Origin: CAXSBR01 sp964252015
GTDB taxonomy: Bacteria; Actinomycetota; Actinomycetes; Mycobacteriales; Jatrophihabitantaceae
NCBI GenBank assembly: GCA_964252015.1
Contig: CAXULW010000013.1
Location: 40,898 to 104,897 of the forward strand
Direction of reading: 5' to 3'
Length of the DNA stretch: 64,000 bases
Shown: piece by piece, positions 37,666 through 45,914 of the stretch
Layout of the letters: the number at the start of each line of letters is the position of its first letter
How positions within the stretch are numbered: the stretch's first letter is position 1
Translations under genes and position numbers: made by a program
The notes under the pieces: model-generated
What the model was told of the DNA's origin: nothing
The model's database searches: none
What the model saw: only the letters and a program-made list of their open reading frames with translations

Positions 37666-37720
37666 GTGGTCAGACCTCGCCCGTCGATTCGGATGGTCCA
37701 GGTAGGACAGTCGCTGCGAC

Positions 37721-37879
37721 TCAGCTGCCGTCGGCGGCCTGGGCCTTGTCGACGACCGAGTCGATCTGGTCGCCGTGGCCGACCTTGTCTTCGACCGCGT
37801 CGCCGGCCTTGTCCAGGCCTTGATCGACCTGGTCGTCATGCTCCTCGGCCAAGTTCTTCAGATCGTCCAGTCCGGGCAT
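37721..37879 (-). CDS. MT0933-like antitoxin family protein, 52 aa
   Basis: Reading the minus strand from ATG 37879 gives MPGLDDLKNLAEEHDDQVDQ, GLDKAGDAVEDKVGHGDQID and SVVDKAQAADGS. An ideal GGAGG sits 6 nt upstream. The acidic, helical pattern of two repeated amphipathic segments (QVDQGLDKAGDAVEDK) is that of the MT0933/Rv0909-like antitoxin family. In M. tuberculosis the relative pairs with an SRPBCC-type toxin (Rv0910); no such toxin is adjacent here, so this copy is an orphan or has another role. Confidence 0.8.
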   Translation of the reverse strand: MPGLDDLKNLAEEHDDQVDQGLDKAGDAVEDKVGHGDQIDSVVDKAQAADGS

Positions 37880-37925
37880 GGGTTACCTCCTGATCAGGTT
37901 GGCGAGGGTGCCAACGGATCGGACT

Positions 37926-39065
37926 CTAGGCCGGGAGCAACGGCGGGTCAGCCGCCCGGGTATCGGAGGCCGGGCCAGCGCGACGATCGCGGTCGGCGGC
38001 GGCGCGGTCGGCGGCGGCTTCGACCGGGAACGGCGGCAGGACGCCACCCTGGGCCGGGCAGGAAGCGTGGTAGTCACACCAGTCGCACAGCCGGCCCGGG
38101 TTGGGCTGGAAGTTGCGGGCCTCGGTGGCCTTCTGGATCGCGGCCCAGATCGCGTGCAACGTCCGTTCGAAGCGTTCCAGCTCCTCGGCCTCGGGGGAGT
38201 AGGAGAGGGTGTCGACGTCGGCCAGGTAGATCAGCCGCAGCTGACGGGGCACCACCCCGCGGGTGCGCCAGAGCACCAACGCATAGAATTTCATCTGAAA
38301 CAGCGCTTTGCCCTCGAAGGCCTCACGTGGGGTGCTGCCGGTCTTGTAGTCGACGACCCGCAGGTCGCCGGCCGGGGACACGTCGAGACGATCCACGTAT
38401 CCGCGCAGGCGCAGCCCGTCGATCACGACCTCCACCCGCTCCTCACGAGCCGCGGGCTCCAGCCGCTGTGGATCCTCGAGCATGAAGTAGTTGGCGACCA
38501 GGTCGCGGGCGGAATCCAGCCACTGCGCGACCGCTGCCGACTCAGTGCCCGCAGCAGCGGCGACGTTGCCATCGTCCGAGCCGGCAGCTCCGTTCGACAA
38601 GCCCGTGCCGCCCGCGCTTTCCGAGCCGTCCAAGCCGGCGGCGCCGTCCGTGTTGGCCGCGAACAGGGCGGCCAGCTCGGGCTCCTGGGCCAGCAGCTGG
38701 GCCCACACTGGGGCGACCAGATCTTGCGCCGCCGCCACCGTCCGCGCCGCCGCCGGCAGGTCGTAGAGCTGTTCGAGCACCGCGTGCACGACCGTGCCGC
38801 GGGTGGCCGCGGCGGACGGCCGCTCGGGCAGGCGGTCGATGGTACGGAAGCGGTACAGCAACGGGCAGTTCTTGAAGTCGGCCGCCCGCGACGGGGACAG
38901 CGAGCCCACGAACCCGACCACTTCCGGTTCGGACCCGCACGATGTCACGGCGCCAGGCGCGCCGGCCCGGTCTGCGGCCACCTCGCTCGTAGGACGATCG
39001 ATCGTGGGGGCATCGCTCGTACGCGAATCGTTCGTGGGGGTATCGGATAGCAGGGCAAAGGCCAT
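37926..39065 (-). CDS. RecB-family PD-(D/E)XK nuclease with Fe-S cluster motif
   Basis: The ~379-aa protein starts its conserved core at SLSPSRAADFKNCPLLYRFR, then ATRGTVVHAVLEQLY, the catalytic VVDYKTG with GYVDRLDV before it, and QMKFYALVLWRTRGVVP, and ends with CDWCDYHASCPAQ. The single upstream Cys plus three C-terminal Cys form an AddB/Cas4-like 4Fe-4S site. It is a stand-alone RecB-like exonuclease domain common in actinobacteria. A Gly/Ala/Ser-rich insert lies at ~135-175. ATG 39065 is chosen; the frame extends to 39128 without conserved sequence. Confidence 0.88.
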   Translation of the reverse strand: MAFALLSDTPTNDSRTSDAPTIDRPTSEVAADRAGAPGAVTSCGSEPEVVGFVGSLSPSRAADFKNCPLLYRFRTIDRLPERPSAAATRGTVVHAVLEQLYDLPAAARTVAAAQDLVAPVWAQLLAQEPELAALFAANTDGAAGLDGSESAGGTGLSNGAAGSDDGNVAAAAGTESAAVAQWLDSARDLVANYFMLEDPQRLEPAAREERVEVVIDGLRLRGYVDRLDVSPAGDLRVVDYKTGSTPREAFEGKALFQMKFYALVLWRTRGVVPRQLRLIYLADVDTLSYSPEAEELERFERTLHAIWAAIQKATEARNFQPNPGRLCDWCDYHASCPAQGGVLPPFPVEAAADRAAADRDRRAGPASDTRAADPPLLPA

Positions 39066-39135
39066 GGGAGAACCGTAGGCGCGGGGTCCGACAGTTTCGA
39101 TCCGCCGCACCGCGGCGCTGCGTAGCATCGGCGCG

Positions 39136-40362
39136 GTGACCGCTCCGGACGACCCGCGCGGCTACGGCGACCCAGCCGGGCCGCGCCAGGGTGGCCGTTC
39201 GTCGACCGAGCGAACCGGCGGACCCGACCACAGCGCTCCACGCGGGGCGATCCGGATCGGGCGGTTCTTCGGAGTCCCGCTGTACGTCTCGTCGTCCTGG
39301 CTGATCATCGGCGTCGCCGTCACGGTCGGTTTCGCCGACGTGTTCCGTACCAGCGTCGACGGAGCCGACGGGAGCACGCCGTACCTGCTCGCTTCGGCCT
39401 TCGCCGTGTTGTCGCTGCTGAGCGTCCTCGGTCACGAGCTGGGCCACGTGATCGCGGCGCTCGCGCTCGGCCTGCGCGTGCGCCGGGTGTTCATCTTCCT
39501 GCTCGGCGGGGTGTCGGAGATCCAGCCCGAGCCGACCCGAGCCGGCCAGGAGATGGCGGTCTCTGCGGCCGGACCGCTGGCTTCGGCCGGCATCGGTGCG
39601 GTGGCCTGGTTGGGCACGCTGGCCACGGCGGAACACAGCGCCCTCGGTGTCGAACTGCGGGTTCTGGTCTGGAGCAACTTCGTCATCGCCGTGTTCAACG
39701 CCCTGCCCGGGCTGCCGTTGGACGGCGGTCGGGTGCTGCGCGCGGCCATCTGGGGTGTGACCCGGTCGCGGCTGCTCGGCACCAGGATCGCGGCCTGGGG
39801 CGGGCGCATCCTGGCCGCGCTGGTCGCCTCGGCCGGCGTGTTGTTCGAGCGCGGCGAGCTTCGTCTGGTCACCGTGGTGTGTGCCGTTGCCCTCGGCGCG
39901 TTCCTGTGGATGGGCGCCTCGCAGAGCCTGGCCGCGGCCCAGATGACGGCTCGGCTGCCCCATCTGGAAGCGGGCCCACTGGCCCGGCGCGCGATCTGGG
40001 TCCGCGGTGACCTGCCCGTAGACCAGGCCATCCGGCGGCTGCACGAGACCGGTGCCCGGGCCATCGTCGTGATCGACGGCGCCGACCGGCCGGTCGCCGT
40101 CGTCAGCGAAGCCCGGATCACCGCCGTCGCCGGGCCGGCGCGGGCCTGGACCGACGTGGCCGAGGTCGCGGATGCAGTCGGTGCCGTGCACCCGATCCCG
40201 GTCGGACTGGCTGGCCGGGATCTGCTCGCCGCCTGCCAGGAGCACCCGGCGGGCGAGTACGTCGTGGTCGACCCGGCCGGGCGCGGCGTCGGCGTGCTGG
40301 CCATGTCCGACCTGCGCGCGGCCCTGCTCAACTCGGGCCGGAACCAGGAGGCCCTGACGTGA
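39136..40362 (+). CDS. site-2 protease family protein with CBS pair
   Basis: This 408-aa M50 membrane metalloprotease has the zinc motif HELGH (100-104) inside a TM helix and the second ligand block FNALPGLPLDGGRVLRA. A paired CBS domain fills the last ~130 residues (DQAIRRLHETGARAIVVIDG and GVLAMSDLRAAL). It cleaves membrane proteins within the bilayer; CBS domains usually sense adenine nucleotides. It resembles Rv2625c-type Rip proteins. GTG 39136 starts it, 70 nt from the divergent nuclease gene. Its stop overlaps trmI by 4 nt (GTGA). Confidence 0.88.
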   Translation: MTAPDDPRGYGDPAGPRQGGRSSTERTGGPDHSAPRGAIRIGRFFGVPLYVSSSWLIIGVAVTVGFADVFRTSVDGADGSTPYLLASAFAVLSLLSVLGHELGHVIAALALGLRVRRVFIFLLGGVSEIQPEPTRAGQEMAVSAAGPLASAGIGAVAWLGTLATAEHSALGVELRVLVWSNFVIAVFNALPGLPLDGGRVLRAAIWGVTRSRLLGTRIAAWGGRILAALVASAGVLFERGELRLVTVVCAVALGAFLWMGASQSLAAAQMTARLPHLEAGPLARRAIWVRGDLPVDQAIRRLHETGARAIVVIDGADRPVAVVSEARITAVAGPARAWTDVAEVADAVGAVHPIPVGLAGRDLLAACQEHPAGEYVVVDPAGRGVGVLAMSDLRAALLNSGRNQEALT

Positions 40363-41192
40363 GCGGTCCCGGGGAGGTGTTTGCCGCCGGCGACCGCGTG
40401 CAGCTGACCGATCCCAAGGGCCGGCTGCACACGGTCACGCTGGAGCCGGGCAAGCAGTTCCACACCCACCGTGGTGCCATCGAGCACGACGCGATGATCG
40501 GCGCCCCGGACGGCAGCGTCGTCACGGCCACCTCGGGGACCGCCTACCTGGCGCTGCGCCCGCTGCTGGCCGACTACATGCTCTCGATGCCACGCGGCGC
40601 GGCGGTCATCTACCCCAAGGACGCGGCCCAGATCGTCATGCTGGGCGACATCTACCCGGGCGCGCGGGTGCTGGAAGCGGGCGCCGGATCCGGTGCGTTG
40701 ACGTGCGCCCTGCTCCGCGCGATCGGGCCGCAGGGCCGTCTCGTCTCGTGGGAGAACCGGCCCGAGCATGCGGTCGTCGCCCGCGCGAACGTCGACACCT
40801 TCTTCGGATCGACGCCCGAGAACTGGTCGTTGCGCGACGGCGACGTGATCGAGCATCCGAGCGAGGACACCGTCGACCGCGTCATTCTCGACATGCTGTC
40901 GCCGTGGGAGGTGCTGGACGCGGTCAGCGCCGCGCTACGTCCCGGCGGGGTGCTGATCGGGTATGTGGCGTCGACGACCCAACTGTCCCGGCTGGTCGAG
41001 GCGATCCGCGAACGCGGTGGCTACACCGAGCCGACGTCGTGGGAATCGTTGATCCGCGGTTGGCACGTGGTCGGCCTGGCCGTGCGCCCCGAGCACCGCA
41101 TGATCGGGCACACCGCGTTCCTGGTCACCGCCCGCCGACTGGCTCCGGGCGTGGTGGCCCCGTCCCGGCAACGCCGCCCCAGCAAGGGCTGA
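40359..41192 (+). CDS. trmI: tRNA (adenine58-N1)-methyltransferase
   Basis: The 277-aa class I SAM methyltransferase has the TrmI features: an N-terminal beta domain (GDRVQLTDPKGRLHTVTLEP, FHTHRGAIEHDAMIG), then YPKDAAQIVMLGDIYPGARV, SAM motif I LEAGAGSGALT, and the catalytic-region VILDMLSPWEVLDAVSAALR. It modifies A58 in the T-loop of tRNAs as a tetramer. It is translationally coupled to the site-2 protease gene and lies ~1.5 kb before arc, the standard actinobacterial neighbourhood. Confidence 0.93.
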   Translation: MSGPGEVFAAGDRVQLTDPKGRLHTVTLEPGKQFHTHRGAIEHDAMIGAPDGSVVTATSGTAYLALRPLLADYMLSMPRGAAVIYPKDAAQIVMLGDIYPGARVLEAGAGSGALTCALLRAIGPQGRLVSWENRPEHAVVARANVDTFFGSTPENWSLRDGDVIEHPSEDTVDRVILDMLSPWEVLDAVSAALRPGGVLIGYVASTTQLSRLVEAIRERGGYTEPTSWESLIRGWHVVGLAVRPEHRMIGHTAFLVTARRLAPGVVAPSRQRRPSKG

Positions 41193-41200
41193 ACCCGCCC

Positions 41201-41249
41201 GTTTGTGGTGGCAACTGACCCACCTGAGTGGGTCGATACCCACCACAAG
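41201..41249. repeat. dispersed palindrome, copy 2 (terminator-like)
   Basis: The arms GTTTGTGGTGGCAACTGACC and the matching GTGGGTCGATACCCACCACA form a near-perfect inverted repeat around CACCTGAGTG. It closely resembles the perfect 54-nt palindrome at 59840-59893 and the partial copy at 4408-4440. It sits between convergent trmI and the L,D-transpeptidase gene, where a bidirectional terminator is expected. Confidence 0.85.
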
Positions 41250-41265
41250 TCGGGGTTGGCGTGGG

Positions 41266-42237
41266 TTAGAGCGCGCCACCGTTCTGCCAGGTCGACCAGT
41301 TGACGTTCCAGTCGCCGAACCCGTCCCAGGACGGCATCTGCTTGCCGGGGGCGTTGGGATAGTTGACGACGTCGCCCTCGCGGGAGAAGTTGTAGAACCA
41401 GGTCGCGTCGGCCGTGCCCAGGTTGGTGCAGCCGTGCGACGTGCTGGCCACGCCGATGTGACTGTTCCACTTGGCCGCGTGGACGAATTCGCCCGAGTTG
41501 GTGATGCGCACCGACCAGGGCACCTCCTCGGAGTAGCCCGGCCCGCTCATGTGCTCGACCCGGTTGCGCTCCATGACGACCTTGATCCCACTCGTGGTCG
41601 GCGTGCTCGCCTTGCCCAGGGAGACCTTGATCGTCTTGATCAGCTTGCCGTTGTCGTACACCCGCATGTTCAGGGCCTTGGCGTCGACCACGGAGTAGTG
41701 ATACGCGCCGATGCTGTAGTCCAGGCTCAGGTTGTTGGCGAAGGACAACCCCCGCCCGGCGCTCAGTTTGTTCACCGGCAGGGCGACGTGGATCTTGGCG
41801 TTCGCCGGCCAGAACTGTTGCGCGCGGTAGTGCACCTCCATGGCCGAGTCGGCGAACGGCTTCTCCCAGTACCAGGCACCGCCCGCGGGTTTGCCGTTGA
41901 CGGTGACCACGGCCGCCTTCTCGAACGCGATCTTGCTGGTGGGCGAGCGGCTGAACCGGATGACGAGCGGCATGCCGACCCCGTACACGCCGCCATCGCC
42001 CTCGAGCGAGGAGACGTGGACGGGTTTGCCGAGCTTCACCGGCTTCGGGGTGGGCTTCGGGGTGGTCGTCGGAGCCACCGTGGTGGTGGCCGCGGTCGAG
42101 GTGGACGAGGACGTGACCGTAGCGGCCGTCGTCGTGGGTTTCTCCGGGGCGCCGGCCGAGGTGCAGGCCGACCCGGTCACGGCGCCGACGGCCAGCAGGG
42201 CGCCGACGACGACCCGCGCACGGGGCAGCGGTTTCAC
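41266..42237 (-). CDS. L,D-transpeptidase lipoprotein
   Basis: The 323-aa protein has a lipoprotein signal ending VTGSAC, a Thr/Pro linker, an Ig-like domain (VHVSSLEGDGGVYGVGMPLV, VTVNGKPAGGAWYWEKPF) and a YkuD catalytic domain. The active site shows the upstream His in GEFVHAAKW and the nucleophile in VASTSHGCTNLG (SHGCxN). It forms 3-3 cross-links in peptidoglycan, like LdtMt2 of mycobacteria. A C-terminal Trp-rich extension (WDGFGDWNVNWSTWQ) is also typical of that group. GTG 42237 overlaps the ferredoxin stop by 4 nt. Confidence 0.93.
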   Translation of the reverse strand: MKPLPRARVVVGALLAVGAVTGSACTSAGAPEKPTTTAATVTSSSTSTAATTTVAPTTTPKPTPKPVKLGKPVHVSSLEGDGGVYGVGMPLVIRFSRSPTSKIAFEKAAVVTVNGKPAGGAWYWEKPFADSAMEVHYRAQQFWPANAKIHVALPVNKLSAGRGLSFANNLSLDYSIGAYHYSVVDAKALNMRVYDNGKLIKTIKVSLGKASTPTTSGIKVVMERNRVEHMSGPGYSEEVPWSVRITNSGEFVHAAKWNSHIGVASTSHGCTNLGTADATWFYNFSREGDVVNYPNAPGKQMPSWDGFGDWNVNWSTWQNGGAL

Positions 42238-42497
42238 GCGGAGACGCTCCGACCGGCGGCGTCGACCAGGTGGATGCAGGTGCCGGGGCACTCCCGCGCG
42301 GAGTCGATGACGTCCAGGCGCAACGAGTCGGGAATCACCACGCGCGCACCGGGTGCCTGCTGCAATTCGCCGTCGGCACTCTTGACATAAGCCAGCCCGT
42401 CGATGTCGAACTCGAACACCTCCGGCGCGTACTGAACGCACAACCCGTCGCCAGTGCATTGCTCCTGATCGATCCACACTGCCGCCGCGTCCGTCAC
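42234..42497 (-). CDS. ferredoxin (3Fe-4S/4Fe-4S type)
   Basis: The ~87-aa protein reads WIDQEQCTGDGLCVQYAPEV, then FEFDIDGLAYV, and closes with CPGTCIHL. The Cys spacing (C-x5-C, later C-x3-C) is that of small actinobacterial ferredoxins with one cluster. It likely donates electrons to a P450 or desaturase, but no partner is adjacent. GTG 42497 is chosen because upstream sequence is unrelated. It is coupled to the L,D-transpeptidase gene, a conserved but unexplained pairing near arc. Confidence 0.85.
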   Translation of the reverse strand: MTDAAAVWIDQEQCTGDGLCVQYAPEVFEFDIDGLAYVKSADGELQQAPGARVVIPDSLRLDVIDSARECPGTCIHLVDAAGRSVSA

Positions 42498-42667
42498 GGT
42501 TTCAGGGTAATCAGACGCTCCGACGCATGCGCGCTGCCGGTCCGGGGTGTCGGGCGCTGTGTAGGCTGCAATTGAGCAGGTCGGCAGGCACGGATTACCC
42601 GCACGGGCCACCTGTTTGCAGCCCATACGGAGCACCTCGAGGCGACATTCTGGGGGAGGGACGGCTC

Positions 42668-44473
42668 ATGGCCGAACACCACGATGACCCCGCCCTGCCG
42701 CCGGCGTCCGGACGGTCGGGCGGCCGCGACGTCGCCGAACTTCTCGGCGAGATCGAATTGCTGCGGGCCAAACTGGCCGAATCACCGCGGCACCTGCGCG
42801 CGTTGGAAGAACGCCTGAACGACGCGCACACCCGGGTCACGTCGCTCAACGACCGCAACGAGCGCCTGGCCGCCACCCTGCGCGAGGCCCGCGACCAGCT
42901 GGTCGCCCTCAAGCAGGAGGTCGAACGGCTGGGCCAGCCCCCGAGCGGCTACGGCATCTTCCTGGACGCACACGAGGACTCCTCCGTGGACGTGTTCACC
43001 GGCGGGCGGAAGCTGCGCGTCTCCGTGTCGCCCGAGGTCGTCGTCACCGATCTCAAACGTGGCCAGGAGGTCATGCTCAACGAGGCGATGAACGTCGTCG
43101 GCGCCCTTGGCTTCGAGCGCGCCGGCGAGGTGGTCATGCTCAAGGAGATCCTGGCCGGTGGCGACCGGGCCCTGGTCATCGGTCACACGGACGAGGAACG
43201 CGTCGTCCATCTGGCCGAGATCCTGCGGGCGGCGCCGCTGCGCGCCGGTGACTCGCTGCTATTGGAGACGCGCAGCGCCTATGCCTACGAGCGGGTGCCC
43301 AAGAGCGAGGTCGAGGAGCTCGTCCTGGAAGAGGTGCCGGACATCGACTACGCCGACATCGGCGGGCTGAGCCGCCAGATCGAGGCGATCCGTGACGCGG
43401 TCGAGATGCCGTTCTTGCACGCTGACCTGTTCCGCGAGCACCAGTTGCGCCCGCCGAAGGGAATCCTGCTCTACGGCCCGCCCGGGTGCGGAAAGACGCT
43501 GATCGCCAAGGCGGTCGCCAACTCGCTGGCCAAGCACGTCGCTCGGCGCAGCGCCGAGGCCGGCGGTGACGGCCTGGACACCGATGGCCTGGAGACGGGC
43601 GGAACGAACCCGGCCGGGCGTTCCTACTTCCTCAACATCAAGGGCCCCGAGCTGCTCAACAAGTACGTCGGGGAGACCGAGCGGCACATCCGGCTGGTGT
43701 TCCAGCGGGCCCGCGAGAAGGCCAGCGAAGGCACGCCCGTCATCGTCTTCTTCGACGAGATGGACTCGATCTTCCGCACCCGCGGCAGCGGCGTGAGCTC
43801 CGACGTGGAGAACACCATCGTGCCCCAGCTGCTCAGCGAGATCGACGGGGTCGAGGGCCTGGAGAACGTCATCGTCATCGGCGCGTCCAACCGCGAGGAC
43901 ATGATCGACCCGGCCATCCTGCGTCCCGGCCGCCTCGACGTGAAGATCAAGATCGAGCGGCCCGACGCGGAAGCCGCGCGCGACATCTTCGGCAAGTACA
44001 TCCTGCCCGGACTGCCCATCCACAAGGACGACCTGGCCGAGCACGGCGGCAACGCCGAGGCCACGGTCGCGGCCATGATCCAGAACACGGTCGAGCGGAT
44101 GTACACCGACACCGAGGAGAACCAGTTCCTCGAGGTCACCTACGCCAACGGGGACAAGGAGACGCTGTACTTCCGCGACTTCAACTCCGGCGCGATGATC
44201 CAGAACATCGTCGACCGGGCCAAGAAGATGGCGATCAAGGACCTGCTGACCAACGATCAGCGCGGTATCCGCATGCAGCACCTCATGGCCGCCTGTGTCG
44301 ACGAGTTCCGGGAGAACGAGGACCTGCCCAACACGACCAACCCGGATGACTGGGCGCGGATCTCGGGCAAGAAGGGTGAGCGGATCGTCTACATCCGCAC
44401 GCTGATCTCGGGCAAGGGCCAGGAATCCGGCCGGGCGATCGACACGGCCAGCAACACCGGTCAGTACCTGTAG
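42668..44473 (+). CDS. arc: proteasome-associated AAA ATPase (ARC/Mpa)
   Basis: This 601-aa hexameric unfoldase feeds pupylated proteins to the 20S proteasome. An N-terminal coiled coil (~22-90) captures Pup, OB domains follow (GYGIFLDAHEDSSVDVFTGG), then the AAA module with Walker A GPPGCGKT (270-277), Walker B FFDEMDS (361-367) and the Arg-finger block RPGRLDVKIK. The last residues GQYL form the proteasome-docking tail. A Gly/Asp-rich insert (~293-317) after the first AAA helix looks longer than usual. GGGAGGGA precedes ATG 42668. In other actinobacteria dop and pup follow closely; here dop is 19 kb away. Confidence 0.97.
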   Translation: MAEHHDDPALPPASGRSGGRDVAELLGEIELLRAKLAESPRHLRALEERLNDAHTRVTSLNDRNERLAATLREARDQLVALKQEVERLGQPPSGYGIFLDAHEDSSVDVFTGGRKLRVSVSPEVVVTDLKRGQEVMLNEAMNVVGALGFERAGEVVMLKEILAGGDRALVIGHTDEERVVHLAEILRAAPLRAGDSLLLETRSAYAYERVPKSEVEELVLEEVPDIDYADIGGLSRQIEAIRDAVEMPFLHADLFREHQLRPPKGILLYGPPGCGKTLIAKAVANSLAKHVARRSAEAGGDGLDTDGLETGGTNPAGRSYFLNIKGPELLNKYVGETERHIRLVFQRAREKASEGTPVIVFFDEMDSIFRTRGSGVSSDVENTIVPQLLSEIDGVEGLENVIVIGASNREDMIDPAILRPGRLDVKIKIERPDAEAARDIFGKYILPGLPIHKDDLAEHGGNAEATVAAMIQNTVERMYTDTEENQFLEVTYANGDKETLYFRDFNSGAMIQNIVDRAKKMAIKDLLTNDQRGIRMQHLMAACVDEFRENEDLPNTTNPDDWARISGKKGERIVYIRTLISGKGQESGRAIDTASNTGQYL

Positions 44474-44557
44474 CTGCGCGTCCTTCGGTAGCTGCGTGTC
44501 GTTGGTTCGATCCACGGGCCCGGCGCGCTGCCGAGCCGGTTGGGTCTGGGTTCGCGG

Positions 44558-45316
44558 ATGAGCCCGCTCCAGGCTCTGATCGTGTTCGTGGCCGGCGTGT
44601 GGGCGGGCACGATCAACACCGTCGTCGGGTCGGGCACGTTGATCACGTTCCCGGTGCTCCTGGCCGTCGGGCTACCGCCGGTGACGGCCAACGTGTCCAA
44701 CACCCTCGGGTTGGCGCCGGGATCGGTGTCCGGCGCGATCGGGTATCGGGCCGAGCTGACGGGCCAGCGCCCGCGGCTCGTCCGGCTCGGGGCGGCGTCG
44801 TTGCTCGGCGGAATCCTCGGCGCGATCCTGCTGCTGCAACTGCCGGCGGGCGCGTTCAAGGACATCGTCCCGGTCCTCATCGTGCTCGCCCTCGTCCTCG
44901 TGATCGTGCAGCCCCGCTTGTCGGCGAAGTTCGCCTCCCGCGCCGACGGCGAGCGTGTGGCCGTGACCCCGCTGCTGTGGGTGCTGGTCTTCGGCACCGG
45001 CGTCTACGGGGGCTACTTCGGCGCGGCCCAGGGCGTCATCCTCGTCGCAATCATGGGCGTGCTGCTCGACGAATCGCTGCAACGGATCAACGCGGCCAAG
45101 AACGTGCTGGCCGGGCTGGTCAACGGCGTGGCGGCCATCGTCTTCATCCTGGTGTCGAGGTCGCACGTGAACTGGCTCGCCGCGGGATTGATCGCGGTCG
45201 GTTCGGTCCTGGGCGGGGTCATCGGCGCCAGGGTCGGCCGGCGACTGTCGCCGGTGGCGCTGCGCGCCGTGATCGTCGTGGTCGGCCTGTTCGCCATCGC
45301 CAAGTTGCTCGTCTGA
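44558..45316 (+). CDS. TauE/SafE (TSUP) family permease
   Basis: The ~252-aa protein has eight hydrophobic segments in two halves. The first half carries AGTINTVVGSGTLITFPVLL and TANVSNTLGLAPGSVSGAIG; the second carries GVYGGYFGAAQGVILVAIMG and INAAKNVLAGLVNGVAAIVF, the repeated TSUP signature. Members export sulfite, sulfoacetate or other small anions. The ATG at 44558 is preferred; an upstream start at 44540 would add six residues. Confidence 0.87.
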   Translation: MSPLQALIVFVAGVWAGTINTVVGSGTLITFPVLLAVGLPPVTANVSNTLGLAPGSVSGAIGYRAELTGQRPRLVRLGAASLLGGILGAILLLQLPAGAFKDIVPVLIVLALVLVIVQPRLSAKFASRADGERVAVTPLLWVLVFGTGVYGGYFGAAQGVILVAIMGVLLDESLQRINAAKNVLAGLVNGVAAIVFILVSRSHVNWLAAGLIAVGSVLGGVIGARVGRRLSPVALRAVIVVVGLFAIAKLLV

Positions 45317-45330
45317 GCCCGGCGACCCCG

Positions 45331-45414
45331 GCTTTGCTGGTCGGCGTGACCCATGCGCAGGCTTCGATGGGGACCCACGAGCAGGCTTCGGTGGGTCATC
45401 TCGACCAGCAAAGC
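45331..45414. repeat. long imperfect inverted repeat with inner direct repeats
   Basis: The outer arms, GCTTTGCTGGTC...GTGACCCA at 45331 and TGGGTCA...GACCAGCAAAGC ending 45414, pair with about three mismatches over 23 bp. Between them the phrase GCAGGCTTCG(A/G)TGGG occurs twice. It lies right after the permease stop and right before the truncated methyltransferase. It could be a terminator or the terminal-inverted-repeat scar of a miniature element. Confidence 0.75.
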
Positions 45415-45435
45415 GCGCAATGGGGTGGGTGATGG

Positions 45436-45870
45436 GTGGTCGCTGGCCGCGTGGCCGCGCTGCTGGTGCCCGGCGGGACCTTCGCCTGTTTCGGTGGGCA
45501 GCTGCACCTGGCCGACCCGGCCCTCGAGGCCGCCGGGCATGCCGCCCGCGCCCCGTTCCTGGAGACCGACAGCTTCCCAACGCCGGACCCGACGCCAGCC
45601 GACCGGGAGACGCAGAGTGACCACGACCCGTGGCCCGGGACGGAACTCGAGCGGTCGGCCCTGTTCACCGACGTGCGGCAAACGGTGGTCGAGCGGCGCC
45701 TGACCGTCACCGCCAGCGACTACCTGGGTCACCTGTCGACCATCTCGGCCTACCTCGAGCTGCCCGTGCCGGTGCGCGCGGAGGCGTTCGATCGGATCGG
45801 ACACGTGCTACCGGAGCACGTCGTGATCACAGCGGACATCACCGTGCACCTGGCCCGGCACGCTTCCTGA
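45436..45870 (+). pseudogene. SAM-dependent methyltransferase, 5'-truncated
   Basis: The 144-residue reading begins in the middle of a class I methyltransferase: RVAALLVPGGTFACFGGQLH is the strand after motif III. LERSALFTDVRQTVVERRLT, YLGHLSTISAYLELPVPVRA and HVLPEHVVITADITVHLARH are the usual C-terminus of the class I SAM methyltransferase subfamily. The SAM-binding half (motif I, DxGxGxG) is absent, and upstream DNA is the inverted repeat at 45331-45414. I therefore call it a truncated gene; translation of a residual product from an internal start is possible. Confidence 0.75.
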
Positions 45871-45914
45871 GCTCGGCCCGGCCAGCACAATGGCGAGGTG
45901 GGCACAGGCTTTCG

